Assembly (NCBI GenBank): GCA_036514535.1
Contig: DATBWZ010000011.1
Coordinates: forward strand, 1-8,282
Length of the DNA stretch: 8,282 bases
Direction of reading: 5' to 3'
DNA from: DATBWZ01 sp036514535
GTDB lineage: Bacteria; JAMCPX01; DATBWZ01
Made by a program: the position numbers and the translations under genes
The notes under the pieces: generated by a model
Database searches by the model: none
Seen by the model: only the letters and a program-made list of their open reading frames with translations
Told to the model about the DNA's origin: nothing
Shown: piece by piece, positions 1-6,435 of the stretch
How the letters are laid out: each line of letters begins with the position of its first letter
How positions within the stretch are numbered: position 1 is the first letter of the stretch

Positions 1-672
1 CGGCGGGGCAGCCGGCCTCTGCTGGGTTGACTGGGCAGGAGCGGATGGCGTTGCGGCAACAGCAGGGGGCGGCTTCCTCCAGCAGGGAATGTAGATATTC
101 CTCGGGTTTACTGATTCAAATAGCGGACTAATTCCTTCATTTACAGCGTTTCTCGCATGATTAATCAGATAATTCCTGCTGGTATCAATTGCTTCTTTTC
201 CTATGCTCTCCACTTTACCGGACCAGGCAGTTGTTCCGTTAGAAGAGTCCACCAATTCCAATTCAAATGAAACGACTGGTGCCCCCTCGCCAAGTTCGGC
301 AAAGGGTCCATGGAAGGAAAATTCCCTGAGAGTGCCGGAGATCACAGCATCTACCCCGAGCGCCATGCCTATTTCCTGAGCCTTCATGCTGTCAATTCTT
401 GCAGTCAGCGGAATCTTTGCCGCAGCGAGGGTCTTCAGTACTTCTATCGGCTCCATTACCCCGAATCGCTTTGAAGTAATTATTTCGGATGATACAATCT
501 CTGCCATTTTGTAGCCAGCCATTACCTTGCCGGATAGGTTTTCAAGGGGTAGGACAGCAATACATTTCGTTGCCCGGAGGATTGCCGGATTTTCCACGCG
601 GGATTCTTTTATTGTTTTTGCACACCCGGCGACCACAATGAAGAGAATTGAAAAAATAATATTTTTTTTCAT
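1..672 (-). CDS. CsgG/LpoB-like lipoprotein, C-terminus beyond left edge
   Basis: The frame is open from an ATG at 672-670 to the window edge (224 codons seen). Residues 1-17 form a lipoprotein signal: MKK, a hydrophobic core, then lipobox V14-A15-G16-C17. The mature part looks like the alpha/beta fold shared by CsgG, LpoB/FlgO and TolB-N type envelope lipoproteins: strand IAVLPLENLSG (38-48), a helix ending in the 'SKRFGVMEP' turn (67-75), then 'LGVDAVISGTLREF' (105-118) and a strand pair around 'ELELVDSSNG'. This is judged from pattern, not a search. From about residue 195 the chain turns Pro/Ala/Gln-rich and is still so at the edge. The next gene upstream (685-1260) has the same layout of motifs and is probably a paralogue. 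It is the last visible gene of the FecR-led operon. An in-frame TTG at 681-679 is an alternative start (see the ribosome-binding site). Likely inner-leaflet-anchored outer-membrane lipoprotein; exact role unknown. Confidence 0.75.
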   Translation of the reverse strand, partial: MKKNIIFSILFIVVAGCAKTIKESRVENPAILRATKCIAVLPLENLSGKVMAGYKMAEIVSSEIITSKRFGVMEPIEVLKTLAAAKIPLTARIDSMKAQEIGMALGVDAVISGTLREFSFHGPFAELGEGAPVVSFELELVDSSNGTTAWSGKVESIGKEAIDTSRNYLINHARNAVNEGISPLFESVNPRNIYIPCWRKPPPAVAATPSAPAQSTQQRPAAPP

Positions 673-684
673 TATTTCCAATCT

Positions 685-1260
685 TTACCTCCCTTCTATT
701 AAATCTGATGTTATATTATGTATTGCATCATTTATAGCAGCGGTGAATGAATCCTCCACCGACGACCTGAACAGATTTGGATAGGCAATACCTGAAACTG
801 TGTAGGCATCTGCGGTTCTGCCGCTCCTTGTGTCAATTACTCTTACATCCATGGAAAGCGACGGGCTTTTCCCTTCCCGGCTCTCTGTGTTTCTGTCATA
901 GTAAGATAATATTGAGCCATAAATCACAACATCTGCTCTGAAAATCTTTCCCAGCGTAAGCGCTGTTATGCGGTCGTAGGTTAGGCGCTTTTTAATACCT
1001 CTTTTTCTTAGGTAATTGTCTATATCTTTTTTTCCTATCACCTTGAGCCATCTGTAATTTCTAAGGGCGGAGATGAAGATACCATTAACGTCCAATTCTG
1101 CATTCTTTGCCCCAGAATAGTTTATAAAGGGTACCACAACCACCGACCTTATAACAGGACGGTTTGATAAACTAGCCTTTCTCTCTTCCGGAGAAATAAC
1201 GCATGCTCCGAACACAAGAAGCGAGAAAGTAAAACAAGTTATCTTGCTATATCCCCTCAT
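685..1260 (-). CDS. CsgG/LpoB-like lipoprotein, complete
   Basis: 191 residues. The N-terminus has a hydrophobic stretch and a lipobox-like F17-G18-A19-C20 (Phe at -3 is less usual than Leu), so it is probably lipid-anchored at Cys20. The body follows the CsgG/LpoB/TolB-N pattern: strand VVVVPFINYSG (40-50), helix, 'LKVIGKKDID' (72-81), helix, then 'ADVVIYGSIL' (109-118), a strand with 'DVRVIDTRSG', and a final amphipathic helix. Family members include CsgG, a curli export pore, and LpoB, an activator of peptidoglycan synthases; which role applies here cannot be told. It sits 18 bases after the beta-barrel gene and 12 bases before a paralogous lipoprotein, in one operon. The ATG at 1260 has no good Shine-Dalgarno, so translation may be coupled to the preceding gene. 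It lacks the Pro-rich tail of its neighbour. Confidence 0.8.
   Translation of the reverse strand: MRGYSKITCFTFSLLVFGACVISPEERKASLSNRPVIRSVVVVPFINYSGAKNAELDVNGIFISALRNYRWLKVIGKKDIDNYLRKRGIKKRLTYDRITALTLGKIFRADVVIYGSILSYYDRNTESREGKSPSLSMDVRVIDTRSGRTADAYTVSGIAYPNLFRSSVEDSFTAAINDAIHNITSDLIEGR
688..694 (-). promoter_or_regulatory. Strong Shine-Dalgarno that questions the downstream start
   Basis: The minus strand reads AGGGAGG here, overlapping the last codons of the 685-1260 gene. It lies 6 bases before an in-frame TTG (681-679) but 15 bases before the ATG at 672. Ideal spacing favours the TTG, which would add Met-Glu-Ile to the N-terminus. The lipoprotein signal (MKK start) and a weak GGAA 5 bases before the ATG favour the ATG. 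I kept the ATG as the annotated start; the TTG is a serious alternative. Confidence 0.5.
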
Positions 1261-1278
1261 CTTAGGGGTAATATGTTA

Positions 1279-2457
1279 TCACAAAACTATAAGAATTGCT
1301 AATGAAATCCTGTTTTCGCTGTAATCCCACTGATCAAAATTGGAACTCCTTGATCTTAAGGAATACCCAAAGTTAGTCTTAAGCCAGGATTTTATATCGT
1401 ATGTTATATCAATACCGAAAGGTAATACTCCGTCAGTTCTTTTTTCCTGGGAACCAGTGGATGGATTGCTCTCTTCGTTTGTGTACTGATTAAACTCGTA
1501 GCCGGTCCTAAGCGTTAAAGTAATTTTGGTTACTGGATACCAGTTTACTCCCAGGTCGGTCTTATTCTGCAAGAAATAATAATTCGTTGCCCAGTTGGAT
1601 TCATAAGCCCTGCGGAGGAACTTCAGGTCAATTCCCCAAAGTGCGGATGGCTGGAAGATTAAGGACAGTCCGGCAATGGGGGTTGAGAAGTCGTTTTCGG
1701 GCAGGTCATTGTAGTTGCGCAATTCAACCCCGCCCTTAACCTCATATGTCAGTTTTGAGTTTATCTTCTCTGTTATCCCAATCATGATATCATGCTGAGT
1801 AGAATCCTTGCTGATGCTGCCAGTACTGTATTTATAACCGATTGCTCCGAATTTATAATCAACGACAAGGGATGTTTTATTCATTAATTTGACATAGACC
1901 AGCGGCCCCACATATTGCTCCATCCTGTCAAGCGTGTTATAAACAGAAAGTTTGTAATCGTGAAGGACATTCATGTATGAAACGGAAAAATTGACTCTTG
2001 CTCCTGGATTATAACCTATAATAAAATTGCCGGTATTCTCGGTTCTCTCAATAACGCCTGCGTCCTCTCCGCTTGCAGGGCTGAGTGTTTCAAGATAAAT
2101 ATCGCTTATCTCGGAAAATAAACCGCCTGAAAAATTCAGATCAAGCCCTATATTGGCTGAATTTTTAATAAATGATTTTTTATCGTAGTTGAGTTTGCTG
2201 AAGGTAAAGATGTTTAGCCCATAATCAATTTTCAGAAGATGGACATCTCCGGGCCAGAATGCGCCGAGCCCTACGCTGTTTTTTGCAATAAAACTTGAGA
2301 GGGCATTCTCTTTTGTCTGGGTTAGATTGCTGGTGTAAGTCCCCATTGTCTCAAGATATGGATGAAATTCCACTCTTCCAAGATGAATGTTGCCGACAGC
2401 GTTGGCGGAATTTACTAAAATACCCGTAAAGAGAATAAAAGAAAAAATCCTTAACAT
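1279..2457 (-). CDS. Outer-membrane beta-barrel protein, BBP2-like porin
   Basis: 392 residues with a signal peptide ending A18-N19-A20, cleaved before Val21. The mature chain starts 'HLGRVEFHPYLE', followed by a long series of alternating hydrophobic/polar strands with short Asn/Ser/Thr-rich turns, many Tyr and Phe, and no long hydrophobic helix. These are hallmarks of a transmembrane beta-barrel. The opening pattern (a strand with 'P-L-x-T-x-x-Y-x-S-N', then 'DYGLNIFTFSK') recalls the putative beta-barrel porin 2 family, often found near polysaccharide export genes. This is family recognition by eye. The last strand ends in Leu rather than the Phe/Trp usual for substrates of the BAM barrel-insertion complex. 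The gene starts 8 bases after the FecR gene stop with only a weak Shine-Dalgarno (AGGC/TAAG), suggesting coupled translation. It would supply the outer-membrane channel or scaffold of the operon product. Confidence 0.8.
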   Translation of the reverse strand: MLRIFSFILFTGILVNSANAVGNIHLGRVEFHPYLETMGTYTSNLTQTKENALSSFIAKNSVGLGAFWPGDVHLLKIDYGLNIFTFSKLNYDKKSFIKNSANIGLDLNFSGGLFSEISDIYLETLSPASGEDAGVIERTENTGNFIIGYNPGARVNFSVSYMNVLHDYKLSVYNTLDRMEQYVGPLVYVKLMNKTSLVVDYKFGAIGYKYSTGSISKDSTQHDIMIGITEKINSKLTYEVKGGVELRNYNDLPENDFSTPIAGLSLIFQPSALWGIDLKFLRRAYESNWATNYYFLQNKTDLGVNWYPVTKITLTLRTGYEFNQYTNEESNPSTGSQEKRTDGVLPFGIDITYDIKSWLKTNFGYSLRSRSSNFDQWDYSENRISLAILIVL

Positions 2458-2465
2458 GACTTAGC

Positions 2466-3542
2466 CTATTCTGGGCTTATCGGGCTTGCAGGCTGTTCAA
2501 CCGGTGGCACAGCCTCTGCAACGGGCAAACCGCATTGATCAAGAAAAGACTGATTTCCTTCAAGATAAACAATCCTTCCGTCTGATCCTTCAACCTTTAC
2601 TGTTCCAGTATGAGAGACTATCCTTACAGCTCTGATAGCCGGATTTGCAACAACCATTGCCTTGGCAGACGGATTTATATGTACCCTGGTTCCGCAACCG
2701 ACAATCTTTCCGGGGACGGGGTTCTTGTTTTCTTCTCCGGCAGAAACCTCAATGGTATTCTTTTCCGTTATGTCAAGGCTTAATTCCTGTCCCGGATTTA
2801 CGATTATCTTTGTATCTCCGGAAGAAATAACGGTTCCGCCAGGCGAATCCTTTGGTACCCGAAGAGTGGTTCGTCCCGTGTCTTTTTCCGTACGGATATA
2901 CGCTGATTCTCCTGTTTCAATGGAAGATATGGATTCTCTTGTCATAAGGTTAAATTCTCCGCTTATTGATTTTGCAAAAAGAAAATTATCAGAAGATACC
3001 TTAAATAGCCCGGCTGTTTTCTGAGGGAGGATATATGTGATCGTCCTTTCTATATTTGCGCCGGCAACGGTTCCCTTTATTGACGAAACATGCGTTCCGT
3101 TATTTACCTTAATGCTGAATTCTGTTCCCTTTGCGGTTACAACCGTATCGTTTGTGGTGAAAAGGCTGTTTGACTTTACCTCCTGTGGCGGGTAAATTCT
3201 GGCGAGCACATTTCCTGCTTTGATCTCCCAGACTGTTATTGGGTAATTAGAGGAGAGAAAGCTGAAAGCGGATTCGCTTGTTGATGTGTTTTCTCTCATG
3301 ATAACGCTGGTGTTCTCCTTAAGCATTACAATGCTTTTATCCCCACATGCAGCAACGAGTTCGCCCTGCACTGTCTTTAATTCGTCTCCTGATTGAAGAG
3401 ATATGTTGCCCGATATGAGTTGTTCCGCACCTCCGCGCTTTAAGTACGCTGTTCCCTTAACCGAATTAATTGCGCAGTTTTGGGATGAAGCTTCTATTGG
3501 AAGGGTTAGGATTATTAAAAAAATAAACACCCCTGATTTCAT
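2466..3542 (-). CDS. Exported FecR-domain protein
   Basis: 358 residues. An N-terminal signal peptide (hydrophobic core 5-15, probable cleavage after S20 or Q21) sends it to the periplasm; Cys23 is not in a lipobox. The FecR-type beta-rich domain covers about 25-160: 'LQSGDELKTVQG' (49-60), 'CGDKSIVMLKENTSV' (66-80), 'WEIKAGNVLARI' (105-116), and 'VVTAKGTEFSIKVNNG' (134-149) followed by 'GTV'. A second beta-rich half (235-335) includes 'ISSGDTKIIVNPGQELSL' and 'GTVKVEG', and the chain ends in a Pro-rich tail (345-358). There is no transmembrane helix after the signal and no sigma-factor gene nearby, so it is unlikely to be a classical FecR anti-sigma/signal transducer. Periplasmic FecR-domain proteins of this type are common and mostly uncharacterised. 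It is the first gene of the operon and has the best Shine-Dalgarno (AGGAGG, 3549-3554, 6 bases before the ATG). Confidence 0.85.
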   Translation of the reverse strand: MKSGVFIFLIILTLPIEASSQNCAINSVKGTAYLKRGGAEQLISGNISLQSGDELKTVQGELVAACGDKSIVMLKENTSVIMRENTSTSESAFSFLSSNYPITVWEIKAGNVLARIYPPQEVKSNSLFTTNDTVVTAKGTEFSIKVNNGTHVSSIKGTVAGANIERTITYILPQKTAGLFKVSSDNFLFAKSISGEFNLMTRESISSIETGESAYIRTEKDTGRTTLRVPKDSPGGTVISSGDTKIIVNPGQELSLDITEKNTIEVSAGEENKNPVPGKIVGCGTRVHINPSAKAMVVANPAIRAVRIVSHTGTVKVEGSDGRIVYLEGNQSFLDQCGLPVAEAVPPVEQPASPISPE

Positions 3543-3548
3543 ATTCTA

Positions 3549-3554
3549 CCTCCT
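3549..3554 (-). promoter_or_regulatory. Ribosome-binding site of the FecR-domain gene
   Basis: AGGAGG on the minus strand, 6 bases before the ATG at 3542. This perfect site fixes the start and contrasts with the weak sites of the next two genes in the operon. Confidence 0.85.
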
Positions 3555-3555
3555 A

Positions 3556-3596
3556 ATTTTAACTCTATTAGAACTATACTATAATAGAGTTAAAAT
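3556..3596. promoter_or_regulatory. Perfect inverted repeat over the operon promoter, probable operator
   Basis: Arms 3556-3570 and 3582-3596 are exact 15-base reverse complements around an 11-base centre. One arm fills the promoter spacer and the first bases of the -10; the other lies just downstream of the predicted transcription start. The centre (3572-3581, aactatacta) matches the left inner arm (3561-3570, aactctatta) at 8 of 10 bases, so the site can be read as three 10-base units, two direct at 11-base spacing and one inverted. Only one arm would be in the operon's own RNA, so a DNA-binding regulator is more likely than an RNA hairpin. The regulator is not in this window. Confidence 0.65.
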
Positions 3597-3605
3597 ATTT
3601 GTCAA
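3578..3605 (-). promoter_or_regulatory. Sigma70-type promoter of the FecR/beta-barrel/lipoprotein operon
   Basis: On the minus strand, a perfect -35 TTGACA (3605-3600), a 16-base spacer and a -10 TATAGT (3583-3578). Eight A residues (plus-strand T run 3607-3614) lie directly upstream of the -35 and may act as an UP-like element. Predicted start of transcription is near 3571, giving an untranslated leader of about 29 bases that contains the AGGAGG site. Confidence 0.7.
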
Positions 3606-3640
3606 GTTTTTTTTCGCCACATTGGACAAAATGTAAAGCT

Positions 3641-5380
3641 TTACGGCGGCGGGAGAATGGGCAGTCTGGATTTCTGCGCGCTGGTGCGCTGTAGTTCAAT
3701 CTCTTTTACAAGGATTTCCGGTGAAATAACGGAAACCGGAATAAATCCTGACTCGGCGCCGCAGTATCCGTTGAAGGTGGTGTAATCACTCCCTGTTGCA
3801 ACGATTTTGTTAAGCACAGTAAGCGGTGTACCCACTATGTCAACTCCGCGCACGAGTTCCTTGTGCCTGTCCTCGGTGAATATTTTATAAACAAGGAGCG
3901 GCACTCCTTTGAATGCCTGAAAGCCGAATCTTGAGGTATTTGTTTCCCCTGATCTTGCCCGTTCAATTATAAACCCGTAGGGTTTGTTCTGTTTTTTGCA
4001 TTCCTCAATGAGCATGTCTGTAAGTTCATTCATTGTTTTTTCGTTTGTTGACCTGATGATGAAATTCCCCATCCTGCCCATGGGCTTCTGAATGGATTCG
4101 GCCCTGCCGTGCCCGTTTGAATTGAGAAAGCCCTTTGTCGGCGTCCGGGACATGAGAAAATTTTTCAATACCCCCTGTTCAACAAGGGTGACAGGCAGTG
4201 ATTTGACGCCCTCGTCATCATACTCATAAAATCCTGTAAGGGTTATACCGCCGGATTCAACGAGCGTGGGATCGTCAATTACCGTGAAAAATTCAGGGAG
4301 TATCCTTGTTCCCACCTTTTTGCTGAAGGTCATTCCCTCCTGCTCATCATCCTGTCTCTCGCCCTCAAGCCTGTGCCCCAGAACCTCATGGAAGAATACC
4401 CCTGCAACCTCTGCTGACAAAATCGCCGGGCCGGTGTATGGTTCCATTTCTTTTGCTTCCCGGAGGGCGAGAATCTCGTTTATAAGCCCCTCCATATCCT
4501 TGTATAACTGTTCATCAGATGGAAGATTTTTGATGTCCGCTATTGAATATACCCTGAAGTTGCTCAGTGGCATTCCGTCCTTCGCCTTTGTCTCTGCGTT
4601 TATATATATTGTTAACACTGCATTTTCTGTGAGTATCAATGCCCCTTCAGAATTTATGTATAAAGAAGCCTTTTTTCTGAAATCAAGTCTTACCTCGGAT
4701 TCTATGATCTCATTGTATTTATTAAAGAAGGAGCTCAATTGTCTTGATTTTTCCCTTAGAAAATCAGGATTTATATTTAACTCCGCTGCCCTGCCGGAAA
4801 AGACCGCAGGTTTTTCCCGTGAGAATGACGGCACTTCGTCCTTTTCTATTTTATACACCCTGTTGGCTTTTTTATTCAGATAGGCCGCAACAGCTTCCTT
4901 GTATTCCAGGTCTGTTAACAACCAGAGCTTCCTTCTCATTGCGTAGAGGCTGTCATCAAGGGGCGCAAAAAAATTAACAAATTCATTCTGTGGAAAATTG
5001 ATAACCTCTCCCTTGGATACGCTGCTGTCAAAATTGTAATCTCCTACACGCACCTCCGCATATATTGTGCGCTGTGGGATGTTGTTATCCCAGAATATTG
5101 CGCCGTTTGATGCGCTTACCGAAATATTCTCTGTATTTTTCGTGAGGTAACTTACAAAATATGGCTTGGGATAACCAGGGAGATTCAGGGACATGCCCCT
5201 CTGCAGTTCCTCCCGCATTGCTTGCAGCATATTAGCATATTTAATCCGGAGGTCCTGGCTGTCAATGTTTTTAGCAATGGGATCTGCTTTTGTCAAATGT
5301 GGTTCAACGGGCTTGTTTAATGTTTTTGGAACACACGCGAGTAAGACTGATAGAATTAAAACAGCATAAAATTTTTTCAT
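3641..5380 (-). CDS. TldD/PmbA-family metalloprotease homologue, lipoprotein
   Basis: 579 residues from the ATG at 5380. This start gives a classic lipoprotein signal: MKK, hydrophobic core, L-L-A then Cys16. An in-frame ATG at 5401 would add 7 residues, but it lies upstream of the -10 element and lacks a ribosome-binding site. The C-terminal half is TldD-like: the zinc motif HEVLGH (331-336) followed by RLEGE, the long 'GGITLTGFYEYDDEG' stretch (377-391), and near the end 'NGYCGAESG' with the conserved Cys540 that serves as third zinc ligand in TldD. It should therefore be catalytically competent. It is roughly 100 residues longer than E. coli TldD, the extra being mainly N-terminal. Known TldD works in the cytoplasm with TldE in peptide-antibiotic maturation and toxin/antitoxin processing; no TldE partner is seen here. 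An exported, membrane-anchored form implies a periplasmic or outer-membrane substrate. It ends 36 bases before the -35 of the FecR operon. Confidence 0.9.
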   Translation of the reverse strand: MKKFYAVLILSVLLACVPKTLNKPVEPHLTKADPIAKNIDSQDLRIKYANMLQAMREELQRGMSLNLPGYPKPYFVSYLTKNTENISVSASNGAIFWDNNIPQRTIYAEVRVGDYNFDSSVSKGEVINFPQNEFVNFFAPLDDSLYAMRRKLWLLTDLEYKEAVAAYLNKKANRVYKIEKDEVPSFSREKPAVFSGRAAELNINPDFLREKSRQLSSFFNKYNEIIESEVRLDFRKKASLYINSEGALILTENAVLTIYINAETKAKDGMPLSNFRVYSIADIKNLPSDEQLYKDMEGLINEILALREAKEMEPYTGPAILSAEVAGVFFHEVLGHRLEGERQDDEQEGMTFSKKVGTRILPEFFTVIDDPTLVESGGITLTGFYEYDDEGVKSLPVTLVEQGVLKNFLMSRTPTKGFLNSNGHGRAESIQKPMGRMGNFIIRSTNEKTMNELTDMLIEECKKQNKPYGFIIERARSGETNTSRFGFQAFKGVPLLVYKIFTEDRHKELVRGVDIVGTPLTVLNKIVATGSDYTTFNGYCGAESGFIPVSVISPEILVKEIELQRTSAQKSRLPILPPP

Positions 5381-5386
5381 CGGCTT

Positions 5387-5415
5387 ATTATCAATCAGCA
5401 TTACATCATAGTCAA
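5387..5415 (-). promoter_or_regulatory. Promoter of the tldD-like gene, predicted leaderless
   Basis: On the minus strand, -35 TTGACT (5415-5410), 17-base spacer, -10 GATAAT (5392-5387). Six bases (AAGCCG) then lead to the ATG at 5380, so the expected +1 is the A of the start codon. No Shine-Dalgarno is present. This also argues against the ATG at 5401, which lies inside the promoter spacer. Confidence 0.65.
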
Positions 5416-5431
5416 GAGATTTGCTTTTTTG

Positions 5432-5459
5432 TTGTAATTTTACGGGAAATGATTAGTAT
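5432..5459 (+). promoter_or_regulatory. Possible weak promoter of trxB
   Basis: TTGTAA (5432-5437), 16 bases, TAGTAT (5454-5459), each matching the consensus at 4 of 6 positions. It lies in the 119-base divergent region shared with the tldD-like gene, about 40 bases before the trxB ATG. No better candidate is visible. Confidence 0.3.
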
Positions 5460-5486
5460 TGTAAATTAAGTTGGATTAAGGCTGAC

Positions 5487-5492
5487 GAAGGA
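5487..5492 (+). promoter_or_regulatory. Ribosome-binding site of trxB
   Basis: GAAGGA, 7 bases before the ATG at 5500. It supports the annotated start and shows that trxB is translated from a normal leader, unlike its two flanking minus-strand neighbours. Confidence 0.7.
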
Positions 5493-5499
5493 CACTACA

Positions 5500-6435
5500 A
5501 TGCCTGAGAAAACATACAATGTAATAATTATCGGCGGTGGACCTGCGGGCTACACCGCGGCGCTTTACACGGGGAGGGCAAATCTTTCACCTCTTCTTCT
5601 GGAGGGCTTGCAGCCAGGCGGGCAGTTGTCCCTGACCACAACGGTAGAGAATTTTCCCGGTTTTCCGGAAGGGGTGCAGGGCCCCGGATTGATGGACCTT
5701 ATGAAGAAGCAGGCGCAGCGTTTTGGCGCTGAAATTGTCCAGGATTCCGTAACCGAAGTGAATTTTAAGGTTAATCCGTTTGTAGTGAAATCTTCATCCG
5801 GTGAATACAATGCAAGGGCTGTTATAATTGCTACCGGCGCCTACGCGAGAATGCTGGGGCTTGATTCCGAAAAGGTGTTGCTCGGCAGGGGGCTGTCCAC
5901 TTGTGCAACCTGCGACGGCGCATTCTTCAAGAACCAGCGGGTTATTGTGGTGGGGGGCGGTGATTCTGCGGTGGAGGATGCGCTTTTTCTTAAGCGCTTT
6001 GCAAGTTCTGTTACCATTGTTCATCGCAGGGATAAACTAAGGGCTTCAAAGATCATGCAGGACAGGGCAATGAAAGATCCAAGGATCTCATTTATATGGA
6101 ATGCTGTGATTGACGATCTGCTGGATTCCAGGGCTGGGATGGTTACGGGTGTGGTTCTCCGGGATGTGAAGACCGGAGAAAAAAAGAATGTTGATTGCGA
6201 CGGGGTATTTGTTGCGATCGGACATGAGCCGAACACCTCTATTTTTAAAGGGCAAATTGATCTGGACGAAAAGGGATACATTGCGGTAAAAAATTGGACG
6301 AGGACAAATATTGATGGCGTTTTTGCCTGCGGCGATGTGGTTGACCACAGGTACAAACAGGCGGTTACTGCTGCTGGTATGGGCTGCATGGCTGCAATTG
6401 ATATAGAGAAGTATCTGGAAGAGAAGGGGGTTTAA
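5500..6435 (+). CDS. trxB: Thioredoxin reductase (NADPH)
   Basis: 311 residues, the usual length for low-molecular-weight bacterial thioredoxin reductase, a cytoplasmic FAD enzyme that passes electrons from NADPH to thioredoxin. FAD-binding GGGPAG is near residues 12-17, followed by 'GGQLSLTTTVENFPGFP'. The redox-active pair is in 'STCATCDGAFF' (CxxC), here with Thr where Tyr is common. The NADPH domain has 'VVGGGDSAVEDA' and the 'HRRDKLRA' motif, whose arginines select NADPH over NADH. The C-terminal FAD motif 'GVFACGDVVDHRYKQAVTAAG' is intact. All catalytic elements are present, so it should be active. It is transcribed away from the tldD-like gene and towards ispH, with which it shares no intergenic space. 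Confidence 0.96.
   Translation: MPEKTYNVIIIGGGPAGYTAALYTGRANLSPLLLEGLQPGGQLSLTTTVENFPGFPEGVQGPGLMDLMKKQAQRFGAEIVQDSVTEVNFKVNPFVVKSSSGEYNARAVIIATGAYARMLGLDSEKVLLGRGLSTCATCDGAFFKNQRVIVVGGGDSAVEDALFLKRFASSVTIVHRRDKLRASKIMQDRAMKDPRISFIWNAVIDDLLDSRAGMVTGVVLRDVKTGEKKNVDCDGVFVAIGHEPNTSIFKGQIDLDEKGYIAVKNWTRTNIDGVFACGDVVDHRYKQAVTAAGMGCMAAIDIEKYLEEKGV

Noticed and set aside
3580..3585. TATAAT on the plus strand inside the inverted repeat, suggesting a divergent promoter
   Set aside because: It has no credible -35 at the right distance, and everything rightward to 5380 is minus-strand coding. It arises from the palindrome.
3556..3614. The 15-bp stem and the T8 run as a rho-independent terminator for the tldD-like gene or for a plus-strand transcript
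   Set aside because: The stem is AT-rich. In the minus-strand direction no U run follows it (the run there is A), and no plus-strand gene ends here. Overlap with a near-consensus promoter explains it better as an operator.
3633..3644. Perfect 12-base palindrome GTAAAGCTTTAC over the stop codon of the tldD-like gene
   Set aside because: It is short with no loop or U run, includes coding bases, and sits upstream of the FecR promoter without clear relation. It may be chance.
4266..4883. Plus-strand open frame of about 205 codons opposite the tldD-like gene
   Set aside because: It mirrors a strongly conserved coding region, lacks a ribosome-binding site and has no recognisable domain.
5381..5401. 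ATG at 5401 as start of the tldD-like gene
   Set aside because: It lies upstream of the -10 element, has no ribosome-binding site, and would bury the typical MKK lipoprotein N-terminus seven residues in.
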